Positions 26,513-35,164 of a stretch of 64,000 nt of DNA are shown piece by piece. The notes under the pieces were generated by a model. That model saw nothing but the letters and a program-made list of their open reading frames with translations. It searched no databases and was not told where the DNA came from. The translations under genes and the position numbers were made by a program. This DNA comes from Flavobacterium sp. GTDB lineage: Bacteria; Bacteroidota; Bacteroidia; Flavobacteriales; Flavobacteriaceae. Every line of letters begins with the position of its first letter. Positions within the stretch are counted from its first letter, which is position 1. The DNA lies in contig NZ_PNJW01000003.1 of assembly GCF_013822155.1 (NCBI RefSeq), forward strand, positions 62,001 to 126,000. Direction: 5' to 3'.

Positions 26513-27748
26513 ATGAAAAATTTAGTAATACTTGGAGCAGGAACAGCCGGAACTATGATGGCGAGCCATTTAATTAAAAAATTAAATAAATCAGAGTGGA
26601 AAATCACAATAGTTGATCAATACAAAACACATTATTATCAACCCGGATTTTTATTTTTACCTTTTGACACTTACAAACCGGAAGATGTGAAAAAAACTAT
26701 CGATGAATTTATTCCAAAAGGAGTGAAACTCGTTCGTGAAAAAATTGATAGTATAGACAAAGACTCCGATACCGTTTTATTAGAAACCGGAGAAAAATTG
26801 AAGTATGACATTCTTATAATCGCTACAGGAACCAAAACGGCTCCCGGAGAAGTAGAAGGAATGTTGGGAGATTATTGGTATAAAACAATCTTTGATTTTT
26901 ATACATTCGAAGGAGCGTTAGCCTTACGCGACAAATTAAAAACATGGAAAGGTGGTAAATTAGTAGTTCATATTACTGAAATGCCAATTAAATGCCCGGT
27001 TGCACCTTTAGAATTTGCCTTTCTGGCCGATTCATTCTTCCTTACTAAAGGAATGCGTGATAAAGTAGACATAACTTATGTAACACCACTTTCAGCAGCA
27101 TTCACAAAAGAAAAAAGTGCAGAAGCCTTAGGTTACTTGCTTAAAGAAAAAAACATTAAAATTGTAACTGATTTTGCCGTTGAACACATCGATGGAGAAA
27201 ATGGAAAAATTGTTGATTATGGTGGGGATGAAGTGACTTTTGATTTATTAGTAACCATTCCAACTAATATGGGTGATGAAGTAATGGCTAGATCCGGTTT
27301 TGGCGACGATATGAACTATATACCTACTGATAAACACACGCTACAAACAACTGTGAAAGAAAATATTTTTGCTATTGGTGATTGTACCAATGTTCCTGCT
27401 TCAAAAGCCGGTTCTGTGGCTCATTTTCAAGCAGAAATATTAACCGAAAACATCTTATTGTATATTGACGGGAAAGAATTAAAACCGGACTTTGACGGTC
27501 ATGCAAATTGTTTTATCGAAACTGGTCACGGAAAAGCACTTTTAATTGATTTCAATTACGAATATGAACCCGTAAAAGGCAAATTTCCATTCGCAGGAAT
27601 TGGACCTTTAAATTTATTGACAGAATCTCGATTGAATCATTGGGGAAAATTAGCATTCCGATGGATTTATTGGAACATGTTGCTTCCCGCAAGAAAACTA
27701 CCGTTCATCACACCAAAAATGAGCAAAGCAGGAAAGAATTTTAACTAA
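26513..27748 (+). CDS. sqr: Sulfide:quinone oxidoreductase-like FAD enzyme
   Basis: A 411-residue flavoprotein that oxidises sulfide to sulfane sulfur and passes electrons to quinone. N-terminal FAD site LVILGAGTAGTMMA, the second dinucleotide region and IFAIGDCTNVPASKAGSVAHFQAE. Two cysteines occupy the positions expected for the redox pair of SQR, Cys161 (MPIKCPVAP) and Cys333 (HANCFIE); I find no equivalent of the third cysteine of acidithiobacillus-type enzymes. The C-terminus (FRWIYWNMLLPARKLP) resembles the membrane-attaching helices of the family. First gene of an operon with TusE/DsrC-like and DsrE-like genes, which supports the sulfide assignment. Confidence 0.88.
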   Translation: MKNLVILGAGTAGTMMASHLIKKLNKSEWKITIVDQYKTHYYQPGFLFLPFDTYKPEDVKKTIDEFIPKGVKLVREKIDSIDKDSDTVLLETGEKLKYDILIIATGTKTAPGEVEGMLGDYWYKTIFDFYTFEGALALRDKLKTWKGGKLVVHITEMPIKCPVAPLEFAFLADSFFLTKGMRDKVDITYVTPLSAAFTKEKSAEALGYLLKEKNIKIVTDFAVEHIDGENGKIVDYGGDEVTFDLLVTIPTNMGDEVMARSGFGDDMNYIPTDKHTLQTTVKENIFAIGDCTNVPASKAGSVAHFQAEILTENILLYIDGKELKPDFDGHANCFIETGHGKALLIDFNYEYEPVKGKFPFAGIGPLNLLTESRLNHWGKLAFRWIYWNMLLPARKLPFITPKMSKAGKNFN

Positions 27749-27778
27749 AAATAATGTTTAATTTAAAATAATAATAAA

Positions 27779-28090
27779 ATGGAAAAAGTATATGCAGGAA
27801 AATCAGTTAGTGTTGACAGCAATGGCTATTTAACAGATTTATCCCAATGGAATAAAGAAATTGCAATTGAAATTGGAAAAGAAGAAGGAATAGAGGAAGT
27901 TACTCCCAAACATTTTGAGGTGTTAGCCTATTTGCAAGACCAACATAAAAAAGATATTGCTTTAACAATTCGAGGTGTTGGAAAAAGTGGTATAGTGGAT
28001 ATCAAAGAATTGTATGCTTTGTTTCCAAAAGGGCCATTGAAAATTTCCAGTAAAATGGCAGGAATACCAAGACCAAAAAGTTGTATTTAA
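27779..28090 (+). CDS. TusE/DsrC-like sulfur carrier
   Basis: A 103-residue protein of the TusE/DsrC/DsvC family, which carry sulfur as a persulfide on a flexible C-terminal arm. The penultimate Cys102 (PRPKSCI) is kept. The second cysteine, used by DsrC proper to form a trisulfide about ten residues upstream, is absent: KISSKMAGIPRP has serine or lysine there. It is therefore of the TusE type, able to accept one sulfur but not to form the DsrC internal bridge. 30 bp downstream of sqr and clearly in the same operon. Confidence 0.88.
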   Translation: MEKVYAGKSVSVDSNGYLTDLSQWNKEIAIEIGKEEGIEEVTPKHFEVLAYLQDQHKKDIALTIRGVGKSGIVDIKELYALFPKGPLKISSKMAGIPRPKSCI

Positions 28091-28105
28091 CTTAAATTTT
28101 TCAAA

Positions 28106-28609
28106 ATGGAAACGAAAGAAAAAAAACCGCTCGAGAAAGTTTGTATAATTTGTGCCAAAGGAAATCTGGAAGATGTTTATGCCTCCTTGGTTATGGCCAA
28201 TGGAGCCGTAATGGAAGGCATCGAAACAAATCTGTTTTTCACCTTTTTTGGATTGGAAGGCATTACAAAAAAATCGATGAATCATCTCCATACTGCAACA
28301 ACTGGTAACCCTGCTATGAAAATGCCAGGCGGAATTCCATTTCCAACAATGTTGGGTGGTTTACCGGGAGTAGAATCAGCTGTTTCAAGCATGATGAGAA
28401 AACAGATGGATGAATTAGGAATGCCTCCTGTTGATGAATTTTTGGAAATGATTACTGCCGGCGGTGGAACTATTTACGCTTGTAAACTTGCTGTTGACAT
28501 GTTTAAATTGACTAAAGAAGATCTGTCAGATGAAGTAACGGATATCATCACTATTGGTGAATTTTACGAATTATGTGATGGTGACAGAACCCAAATAATT
28601 TTTACGTAG
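28106..28609 (+). CDS. DsrE/DsrF/DrsH-like (DsrE2-type) sulfur-handling protein
   Basis: A 167-residue protein. The N-terminal strand KVCIICAKGNLEDVYASLVMANGAVMEG and the conserved TIYACKLAVDMF (Cys126 as probable persulfide site) fit the DsrE2 branch of the DsrE superfamily. 15 bp after the tusE-like gene, last in the operon before a bidirectional terminator. The SQR-TusE-DsrE2 set suggests that persulfide made by SQR is relayed by proteins, with DsrE2 and TusE as acceptor and carrier. Confidence 0.85.
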   Translation: METKEKKPLEKVCIICAKGNLEDVYASLVMANGAVMEGIETNLFFTFFGLEGITKKSMNHLHTATTGNPAMKMPGGIPFPTMLGGLPGVESAVSSMMRKQMDELGMPPVDEFLEMITAGGGTIYACKLAVDMFKLTKEDLSDEVTDIITIGEFYELCDGDRTQIIFT

Positions 28610-28627
28610 TATTTAGTATTTATTTGA

Positions 28628-28664
28628 AAAAAGGCAATGGAAATTTAGTTCCCATTGCCTTTTT
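28628..28664. terminator. Bidirectional terminator between dsrE2-like and DUF4407 genes
   Basis: A 13-bp stem AAAAAGGCAATGG/CCATTGCCTTTTT with an 11-nt loop; A/T runs on both sides serve both convergent genes. Confidence 0.85.
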
Positions 28665-28668
28665 AAAT

Positions 28669-29769
28669 TTATAAACTCTTTCGCTGCTTCTCTACAAAAC
28701 CATCCGCTTGCAATTCTAACAATTCAATAGCTCTTTTTTTCTTGTAATCATATAAACCTTTGTCTTCTCGAATATCGGCATACACTTTATCGTAAATGGA
28801 AGCATCGGTTTGTTTTTGCAAATCACTTTGGTATTTGTTTTGGGATAGTACATTTTTTACCGCCAGTTCTCCATCTTCCTGTTTAAAATCATACTCTCCT
28901 CTTGGCGACAATAACTTGGCAATAATCGGAGATGTTTCAATAGCTAAGAAAAGTAACATAATAAAAAAAGAGGGCAACCAAGGCAATTTATCCAAGGCAT
29001 TGATGCGAGCCATTAATCCGTCAAAACCATCGATAATGGGTTGTGTTTCGGTTATTTTTTTATCCAAGTCGGCTTGAAGAATTTTCCCTTTTGATTCTAA
29101 TTCGGAGATTTTCGCAAGATTACTTGTTTTTAAAGTCGCTAATTCTTGTAAAGCCGCATCGTGTTTTTCACGTTTTTCCTTATAAACCGGACCTTTTCCG
29201 AGTTTTTTAGTTCCTGCAGTTCCTTCGGCTTCGGTGATGTAAACGGCGTATAAATCGTTGACTTCTTTTTCTTTTTTAATAATATCCGATTTCAAACTAT
29301 CCATTTGAGCTTTATTTTGATCCACATCGGTTTGGAAATAATTAGCTACTTGTTTTTTATTATTCAAGGCCATTTCATTTTTCTCTTTCAACAAAACAGT
29401 ATTAATTTCTTTTTCAAAAATTTTGATTTCCAATGGTTTTGAAATGACAATGGCGATGATAACCGCCAACACAATTCGAGGTGAAGCTTGAATGAATTCA
29501 TCCAGAAAACTATCTCTTTTTTTGATAGTGGAAACAATAAAACGATCGAGGTTAAAAATAAGTAAACCCCAAACCAATCCAAAAAATACGGCTGTATAAA
29601 TGTTATCAAAAACGGTATAGAGAGCATAACTGCCGGCAATAAAGGCCATAACTGCCGTAAAGAAAACTGTCGCACCGATTCCGGCATATTTGTTTTGTTC
29701 GCCATCGGAACAACTTTCGATGATTTGCTTGTCGGATCCCGAACAAAGCAGGAAGAATTTTTTGAGCAT
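28669..29769 (-). CDS. DUF4407 membrane protein
   Basis: A 366-residue inner membrane protein. Three N-terminal helices (about residues 28-50, 57-76, 93-112) and one near 263-285 flank a long central region rich in Glu/Lys and probably coiled coil (about residues 120-240). N-terminal LLCSGSDKQIIESC and FNLDRFIVSTIKK are recognisable DUF4407 elements. Function unknown. The 5' flank at 29773-29821 holds two copies of GATTGATGATT around a small hairpin. Confidence 0.8.
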   Translation of the reverse strand: MLKKFFLLCSGSDKQIIESCSDGEQNKYAGIGATVFFTAVMAFIAGSYALYTVFDNIYTAVFFGLVWGLLIFNLDRFIVSTIKKRDSFLDEFIQASPRIVLAVIIAIVISKPLEIKIFEKEINTVLLKEKNEMALNNKKQVANYFQTDVDQNKAQMDSLKSDIIKKEKEVNDLYAVYITEAEGTAGTKKLGKGPVYKEKREKHDAALQELATLKTSNLAKISELESKGKILQADLDKKITETQPIIDGFDGLMARINALDKLPWLPSFFIMLLFLAIETSPIIAKLLSPRGEYDFKQEDGELAVKNVLSQNKYQSDLQKQTDASIYDKVYADIREDKGLYDYKKKRAIELLELQADGFVEKQRKSL

Positions 29770-29772
29770 GAT

Positions 29773-29821
29773 GATTGATGATTTTACTACTGAAGCGAGT
29801 TCAGTAAAATGATTGATGATT
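29773..29821. repeat. Direct repeats around a hairpin upstream of DUF4407
   Basis: GATTGATGATT occurs at 29773-29783 and 29811-29821. Between them ACTGAA/TTCAGT with flanking TTTT/AAAA forms a hairpin. Upstream of a minus-strand gene, so it is in its promoter or leader. Otherwise 29770-29950 holds nothing recognisable. Confidence 0.45.
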
Positions 29822-29952
29822 GATTAGTATGATTTTAACGTCAAAAGTTTCAAAATGTTGTAAATAGTTGAAAAGTTGAGAGTTAAAAAAACAACTGATT
29901 AGCTGATAAGTTTTCATATAGATTGAAGACTGAATTCCAAATCGGGGCAATA

Positions 29953-29988
29953 AAAAATCCGTTTATTCAATTGAATAAACGGATTTTT
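29953..29988 (-). terminator. Terminator of the M20 dipeptidase gene
   Basis: A perfect 36-bp palindrome (two 18-bp arms, AAAAATCCGTTTATTCAA and its complement) just after the stop codon. Confidence 0.8.
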
Positions 29989-30006
29989 AGAATATTTTTC
30001 TATGGT

Positions 30007-31395
30007 TTATTTTGATAACTCAACAAAATATTTGTAAAACAACGGAATGGTTTCAATTCCTTTTAGATAATTGAAAATTCCAAAATGCTCATTAGGCGAA
30101 TGGATAGCATCGCTGTCAAGACCAAATCCCATTAATATAGTTTTTGATTTTAATTCTTTTTCGAACAGTGCTACAATTGGAATACTTCCACCGGAACGAA
30201 CCGGAATGGCAGGAACGCCAAAAGTTTCAGTATACGCCTTATTCGCTGCTTTATAACCAATGCTATCAATAGGTGTTACATATCCTTGGCCGCCATGATG
30301 TGGAGTCACTTTGACTTTCACTGATTTTGGAGCGATACTCACAAAATGATTTTTGAATAATTCAGTGATTTCCTCCCAATCTTGATTTGGAACTAATCGC
30401 ATAGAAATTTTGGCATAGGCTTTACTGGCAATGACTGTTTTGGCTCCTTCACCGGTATAACCTCCCCAAATTCCGTTAACGTCTAATGTTGGTCGGATGG
30501 AATTGCGTTCGTTGGTTACATAATCGGCTTCGCCATGTATGTCTGCGATATCTAATACTTTTTTATAATTATCTAACGAGAATGGTGCTTTAGCCATTTC
30601 AGCTCTTTCGGCAGTGGTTAATTCTTCCACTTTGTCATAAAAACCGGGAATGGTGATATGATTGTTTTCGTCGTGCAACGATGCAATCATTTTAGCTAAA
30701 ACATTAATTGGATTTGCTACTGCTCCACCATAAAGTCCGGAATGTAAATCGCGATTTGGTCCGGTCACTTCTACTTCTACATAACTTAATCCGCGTAACC
30801 CAGTCGTTATCGATGGTTGCTGATTGGAAATCATTCCCGTATCGGAAATTAAAATCACGTCGTTGGCTAATTTTTCTTGGTTATGTTCAACGAACCAACC
30901 CAAACTTTTAGACCCTACTTCCTCTTCTCCCTCAATCATGAATTTAACGTTACAAGGCAAGCAATTATTGGCAACCATGTATTCGAATGCTTTCACATGC
31001 ATATACATCTGACCTTTGTCATCACAAGAACCACGGGCAAAAATAGCTCCTTCTGGGTGAATTTCAGTAGTTTTGATAACCGGTTCAAAAGGTGGTGATG
31101 TCCATAAATCCATCGGATCGGGTGGTTGAACATCGTAATGTCCATAAACCAAAACGGTAGGCAATGATTTGTCTATTGTTTTTTCTCCATAAACGATTGG
31201 ATATCCCGGGGTATCGCATAATTCTACGAAATCGCAACCGGCTTTTTCAAGACTTGCCTTTACTGCATGTGCAGTGTCAATAACATCCTGTGAGTAGGCA
31301 CTATCAGCACTTACTGAAGGAATCTTAAGTAAATCAATCAGTTCACTAATAAATCGTTCTTTATTTTGTTGAACGTAGTTTTTTATGTTGTCCAT
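30007..31395 (-). CDS. M20 family dipeptidase
   Basis: A 462-residue zinc metallopeptidase of the M20 family. Metal-site motifs in order: YGHYDVQPPDP, the bridging Asp in GSCDDKGQ, the general base and metal ligand in EGEEEVGS, SDTG, and the late His in DAIHSPNEHFGIFN. A dimerisation lid domain lies in the middle. Cytosolic (no signal peptide). Cleaves dipeptides or small peptides; exact substrate unknown. Stand-alone gene. Confidence 0.93.
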   Translation of the reverse strand: MDNIKNYVQQNKERFISELIDLLKIPSVSADSAYSQDVIDTAHAVKASLEKAGCDFVELCDTPGYPIVYGEKTIDKSLPTVLVYGHYDVQPPDPMDLWTSPPFEPVIKTTEIHPEGAIFARGSCDDKGQMYMHVKAFEYMVANNCLPCNVKFMIEGEEEVGSKSLGWFVEHNQEKLANDVILISDTGMISNQQPSITTGLRGLSYVEVEVTGPNRDLHSGLYGGAVANPINVLAKMIASLHDENNHITIPGFYDKVEELTTAERAEMAKAPFSLDNYKKVLDIADIHGEADYVTNERNSIRPTLDVNGIWGGYTGEGAKTVIASKAYAKISMRLVPNQDWEEITELFKNHFVSIAPKSVKVKVTPHHGGQGYVTPIDSIGYKAANKAYTETFGVPAIPVRSGGSIPIVALFEKELKSKTILMGFGLDSDAIHSPNEHFGIFNYLKGIETIPLFYKYFVELSK

Positions 31396-31486
31396 TGTAA
31401 AAAGTAAAAATGATAATGTTCAAAAATACAAAAAATAAAGGGCTAAAAAAATTCATCATTCATAATTTAAAATTCAAAATTATCTC

Positions 31487-31494
31487 TATATTTG
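31487..31494 (+). promoter_or_regulatory. -7 element of tRNA-Leu
   Basis: TATATTTG followed by CACCC, 38 bp upstream of the tRNA. No TTG upstream at the usual distance. Confidence 0.5.
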
Positions 31495-31531
31495 CACCCA
31501 CTTATTGAAACAGCAACTGTTTTATTCGACC

Positions 31532-31613
31532 GCGGGTATGGTGAAATTGGTAGACACGCCAGACTTAGGATCTGGTGCCGCAAGGTGTGTAGGTTCGAGT
31601 CCTATTACCCGCA
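31532..31613 (+). tRNA. tRNA-Leu (anticodon UAG)
   Basis: An 82-nt class II tRNA. Acceptor stem GCGGGTA/TACCCGC, anticodon arm CCAGA-CTTAGGA-TCTGG with TAG in the loop, a long variable arm (TGCCGCAAGGTG region), T arm with GGTTCGAGTCC. No encoded CCA. Discriminator A fits leucine. Confidence 0.95.
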
Positions 31614-31617
31614 CAAA

Positions 31618-31643
31618 GCTCAAACGAAAGTTTGGGCTTTTTT
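31618..31643 (+). terminator. Terminator of tRNA-Leu
   Basis: GCTCAAAC/GTTTGGGC stem (one G-T pair), GAAA loop, six T. Confidence 0.8.
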
Positions 31644-31664
31644 AATGGAAATAAATTAAAATAA

Positions 31665-31702
31665 AAAAACCACCTGTTCTAGACTGCACACAGGTGGTTT
31701 TT
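31665..31702 (-). terminator. Terminator of the 217-residue lipoprotein gene
   Basis: A 13-bp perfect stem AAAAACCACCTGT/ACAGGTGGTTTTT with a 12-nt loop, 28 bp after the stop on the minus strand. Confidence 0.8.
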
Positions 31703-31730
31703 CCTTTATACTATATATGAACTAAGTATT

Positions 31731-32384
31731 TTAATAATCCATTCTTGAAAACCCAAGATTCTCTGTACTTCCATTAAGCCTTTTGTATCCTTCTAAAAAA
31801 GGATTTACAGTAACTGAATAGGTCAAATCATAAATTAGTTCATAGCTACCGGAAGTTACCGTGTACTCACAAACTAAAGCTCCTTGTGGATTAAAACTCC
31901 AAGTTCCGGTTCCTGTTTCTCCATTATCTGTAATGGATAATGTTCCGTTCACATTAAAATAAATAACTAAATTGGAAACGGGTACCGTTGTTGAACTAGG
32001 ATCTGAATTATATCCTCCGGTAAATTCTCCACCAAATTGATGTAAAAACAAAACATTGGTAACCGCAAAACCGGCAGAATTAGTTGCTGTTACCGAAATT
32101 GAATTACTACCCAATGGCAGATTCTCGTTCCAAGATAATACTCCAGTAGACGAATTAATACTTACTCCCTGATAATTATCATTCAAAGTAAAAATTCCAG
32201 ATTCATTTCCCCAATTAATAGAAGGAAAATCAGTATTCCCATTAGTATAAAAAGGAATCGGTAATTCTCCTAAATAATAAAAATCAGAAGGTGCTGAAAC
32301 AATATTATCATCAATATCATCAGCACAGGAAACTAAAAAGGGAATACTAAAGAAAAAAATAAATAACACTTTAACCGTTTTCAT
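31731..32384 (-). CDS. Putative surface lipoprotein with Ig/cadherin-like fold
   Basis: A 217-residue protein. Lipoprotein signal MKTVKVLFIFFFSIPFLVSC (lipobox, Cys20) followed by an acidic DDIDDN stretch; acidic residues right after the lipid cysteine are common in surface-exposed flavobacterial lipoproteins. A segment VSINSSTGVLSWNENLPLGSNSISVTATNSAG resembles putative Ig/cadherin-like domains. The C-terminal half is beta-rich. Partner or function unknown; isolated gene with its own terminator. Confidence 0.7.
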   Translation of the reverse strand: MKTVKVLFIFFFSIPFLVSCADDIDDNIVSAPSDFYYLGELPIPFYTNGNTDFPSINWGNESGIFTLNDNYQGVSINSSTGVLSWNENLPLGSNSISVTATNSAGFAVTNVLFLHQFGGEFTGGYNSDPSSTTVPVSNLVIYFNVNGTLSITDNGETGTGTWSFNPQGALVCEYTVTSGSYELIYDLTYSVTVNPFLEGYKRLNGSTENLGFSRMDY

Positions 32385-32608
32385 AAAAATTTATTTAAGA
32401 TTTTACATTTTATTGAAATATATTAAAAAAATCAAATAAGTAGGAATTTAATTTTAAAATTGAACAATTATTATGCCTAAATGATTCTGAATAAATTTAA
32501 TTTAGAATGATACGCGGCCAATGCTGACATTTGTCTTAAAAATAAGTTAATCCAAAAAGTAAATTTTAAAAAATAACTACATTAGCTTTCTTTTAAATAA
32601 TTCATTTA

Positions 32609-34738
32609 ATGAAATACACTATTTATTTAATTATACTAACAATGGGTTTGTCAAATTTTCAAGTAGAGGCTCAGGAATTGAAACCAATTTACGCAAGCAA
32701 TCCTTTTTTGAGTTCCTATAAAACTCCTTTTAATGTTCCTCCTTTTCATCTGATTAAAAACGAACACTATAAACCGGCCATTCAAGAAGGAATTTTAATT
32801 CAACGTCGGGAGGTAGATGGAATTGCAAACAATAAAAATAATCCGACTTTTGACAATACTATTTTAGCACTCGAAAATTCTGGTGAACTTTTAACTAAGG
32901 TAACGACAGTTTTTTACAATATAAATTCAGCTAATACGAATGACGAAATTCAAAAAGTTGCTAACGAAATTGCTCCATTAATTTCAACTCATTCTGATAA
33001 TATTAATTTAAATGAAAAATTATTTGCCAAAGTTAAAACGGTTTGGAATCAAAAAGATCAATTGAATCTTACGCTTGAGCAAAACAAATTATTGGAAAAA
33101 ACCTATAAAGAATTTGTTCGCAATGGTGCAAATCTAAATGCCTCTGATAAAGAAAAACTACGTGCAATCAATAATGAAATTGCTGTTCTAACACTGAAAT
33201 TTGATCAAAATATATTAGCTGAAACCAATAACTACGAATACGTTGTAAACAAAAAGGAACAATTAGCCGGTCTACCGGAAGAATTAATCATAGCTGCTGC
33301 AGAAACCGCAAAAGGTAAAGGAAAAAAAGGGAAATGGGTTATCACTCTATCCAATTCAAGTGTAATGCCTTTTTTGCAATATTGTTCGAATAGACAACTT
33401 CGGGAAGAAATTTGGAAAGCTTATAAAAACCGTTGTAATAACGGAAATGAATTTGACAACAATGCAGTTGCTCTTCAAATAGCAAATAGACGAGCTGAAA
33501 AAGCAAGATTATTAGGTTATAGAACACATGCTCATTATGTTTTGGAAGAAAGTATGGCCAAAACACCGGAGAAAGTGATGACTTTTTTGAATCAACTTTG
33601 GACTCCTGCTTTAGAAAAAGCAAAAGTTGAAGAAGCTCAAATTAAACAAATGATGTTGGCTGAAGGCATAAAAGATAATGTTCAACCTTACGATTGGCGT
33701 TATTACAGTGAAAAAATTAGAATTGAAAAATTTGATTTAGATGAGCAAGAACTTCGCCCTTATTTCAGTTTAGAAGCGGTTACTAATGGCGTTTTTATGG
33801 TTTGTGACAAATTATATGGTTTGCAATTTAAAGAATTAAAAAACATTCCAACTTATCATGACGAGGTTACTGCTTGGGAAGTAATGGAAAAAAATGGCAA
33901 ACATTTAGGTATTCTTTATATGGATTTTTACCCAAGAGCATCTAAACAAGGTGGTGCTTGGATGACTTCCTACAAACCTCAACAAAAAGAAGGAGATAAA
34001 CGCATTCCACCCATAATTTCAATTGTTTGCAATTTTTCAAAACCAACCACTGATGCTCCGGCACTTTTCACTTTTGATGAAGTAACAACTTATTTTCATG
34101 AATTTGGTCATGCTTTACACGGTTTATTATCGAATGTGTCGTATAAAAGTTTAGCAGGAACAAATGTTTACAGAGATTTTGTTGAACTACCATCACAAGT
34201 CATGGAAAATTGGGCAGCTGATCCTGCCGTATTAAAAATGTATGCAAAGCATTATAAAACGGGCGAAATTATTCCGGATGCCTTGATACAAAAATTAGAG
34301 AATTCAGGCACTTACGGTCAAGGATTTGCTACCGTTGAATACTTAGCATCTGCCTTTTTAGACATGGATTTTCATACTTCTACCACTACAATTACAGGTA
34401 CTGCCGAAGCTTTTGAGAAAGAATCCATGAAAAAAATAGGATTAATTCCTTCCATAATTCCACGTCATCGAGCAAATTATTTCAGTCACATTTTTGCCGG
34501 AGGTTATTCAGCAGGATATTACAGCTATATCTGGTCAGGTGTTTTAGATACTGATGCATTTGACCAATTTAAGAAAACCTCTCTTTTTGATAGCGAAAAA
34601 GCAAATTCATTTAGAATTAATATTTTGGAAAAGGGAGGAACGGAAGAGCCGATGGAGTTGTATAAAAAATTCAGAGGAAGCGAACCAAGCATTGAGCCGC
34701 TTTTGAAAAAACGTGGTTTAGAAACGCCGTCAAAATAA
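32609..34738 (+). CDS. dcp: M3 family metallopeptidase (peptidyl-dipeptidase Dcp-like)
   Basis: A 709-residue zinc peptidase with an N-terminal signal peptide (about residues 1-21, ...SNFQVEAQ), so periplasmic. Zinc motif HEFGHALH at 497-504 with the catalytic Glu498, and the third ligand in the downstream ELPSQVMENWA region. Length and the ENSG(T)YGQGF and AGGYSAGYYSY segments fit the Dcp/oligopeptidase A branch. Removes C-terminal dipeptides or cuts short peptides. Stand-alone; the 32385-32608 gap upstream is AT-rich with no recognised element. Confidence 0.93.
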   Translation: MKYTIYLIILTMGLSNFQVEAQELKPIYASNPFLSSYKTPFNVPPFHLIKNEHYKPAIQEGILIQRREVDGIANNKNNPTFDNTILALENSGELLTKVTTVFYNINSANTNDEIQKVANEIAPLISTHSDNINLNEKLFAKVKTVWNQKDQLNLTLEQNKLLEKTYKEFVRNGANLNASDKEKLRAINNEIAVLTLKFDQNILAETNNYEYVVNKKEQLAGLPEELIIAAAETAKGKGKKGKWVITLSNSSVMPFLQYCSNRQLREEIWKAYKNRCNNGNEFDNNAVALQIANRRAEKARLLGYRTHAHYVLEESMAKTPEKVMTFLNQLWTPALEKAKVEEAQIKQMMLAEGIKDNVQPYDWRYYSEKIRIEKFDLDEQELRPYFSLEAVTNGVFMVCDKLYGLQFKELKNIPTYHDEVTAWEVMEKNGKHLGILYMDFYPRASKQGGAWMTSYKPQQKEGDKRIPPIISIVCNFSKPTTDAPALFTFDEVTTYFHEFGHALHGLLSNVSYKSLAGTNVYRDFVELPSQVMENWAADPAVLKMYAKHYKTGEIIPDALIQKLENSGTYGQGFATVEYLASAFLDMDFHTSTTTITGTAEAFEKESMKKIGLIPSIIPRHRANYFSHIFAGGYSAGYYSYIWSGVLDTDAFDQFKKTSLFDSEKANSFRINILEKGGTEEPMELYKKFRGSEPSIEPLLKKRGLETPSK

Positions 34739-34760
34739 TTCAGGTTATTGTTAATTCCAA

Positions 34761-34798
34761 AAAAAATCCCGAAATGATTGTTCATTTCGGGATTTTTT
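34761..34798. terminator. Bidirectional terminator after the M3 peptidase
   Basis: A 17-bp perfect stem AAAAAATCCCGAAATGA/TCATTTCGGGATTTTTT with a 4-nt loop, between convergent genes. Confidence 0.9.
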
Positions 34799-34800
34799 AG

Positions 34801-35163
34801 TTAACCGTGATACACTCTCGAAAGAACAATTTTTTTGTCTCGAATTTCCAAAACCTCAGCCACTAACATATCTTCTTCATTATCAACTGAGCGAAGATAT
34901 TCCATAAAAACGCGATCTGAATTGGCCGTTAATGAAGTAACTTTATAATTCAAAGACGGCAAACGATCAAAAGAATCTTTCCACCAATCACGCATCGCTT
35001 CTTTTCCAATCACTAAACCGTTTGTTTCAGGTTTTCTGATTTTTAATTTCGGACTGAAATGTTGGGCATTATCATCATAAAGTGACAACAACTGTTCTAA
35101 ATTATGATTATTGAATGCATCAAACCATTTATAAGCAATCGACATGATTTCCTGTGAATTCAT
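34801..35163 (-). CDS. NTF2-like / SnoaL-like protein
   Basis: A 120-residue alpha+beta cone protein: YKWFDAFNNHNLEQLLSLYDDNAQHFSP at the N-terminus and a mid-chain MRDWWKDSFDRLPSLNYKV are typical of the nuclear transport factor 2-like superfamily. No catalytic residues can be assigned. Its ATG lies 1 bp after the stop of the pseudouridine synthase gene, so it is the last gene of that transcript. Confidence 0.8.
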   Translation of the reverse strand: MNSQEIMSIAYKWFDAFNNHNLEQLLSLYDDNAQHFSPKLKIRKPETNGLVIGKEAMRDWWKDSFDRLPSLNYKVTSLTANSDRVFMEYLRSVDNEEDMLVAEVLEIRDKKIVLSRVYHG

Positions 35164-35164
35164 G

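Noticed and set aside
26513..27748. Reading this gene as a type II NADH dehydrogenase
   Set aside because: The cysteine pair at 161 and 333 and the tusE/dsrE neighbours fit sulfide:quinone oxidoreductase better.
29770..29950. A possible gene or small RNA upstream of DUF4407
   Set aside because: No open frame with a ribosome-binding context and no promoter-terminator pair; only short direct repeats and a small hairpin.
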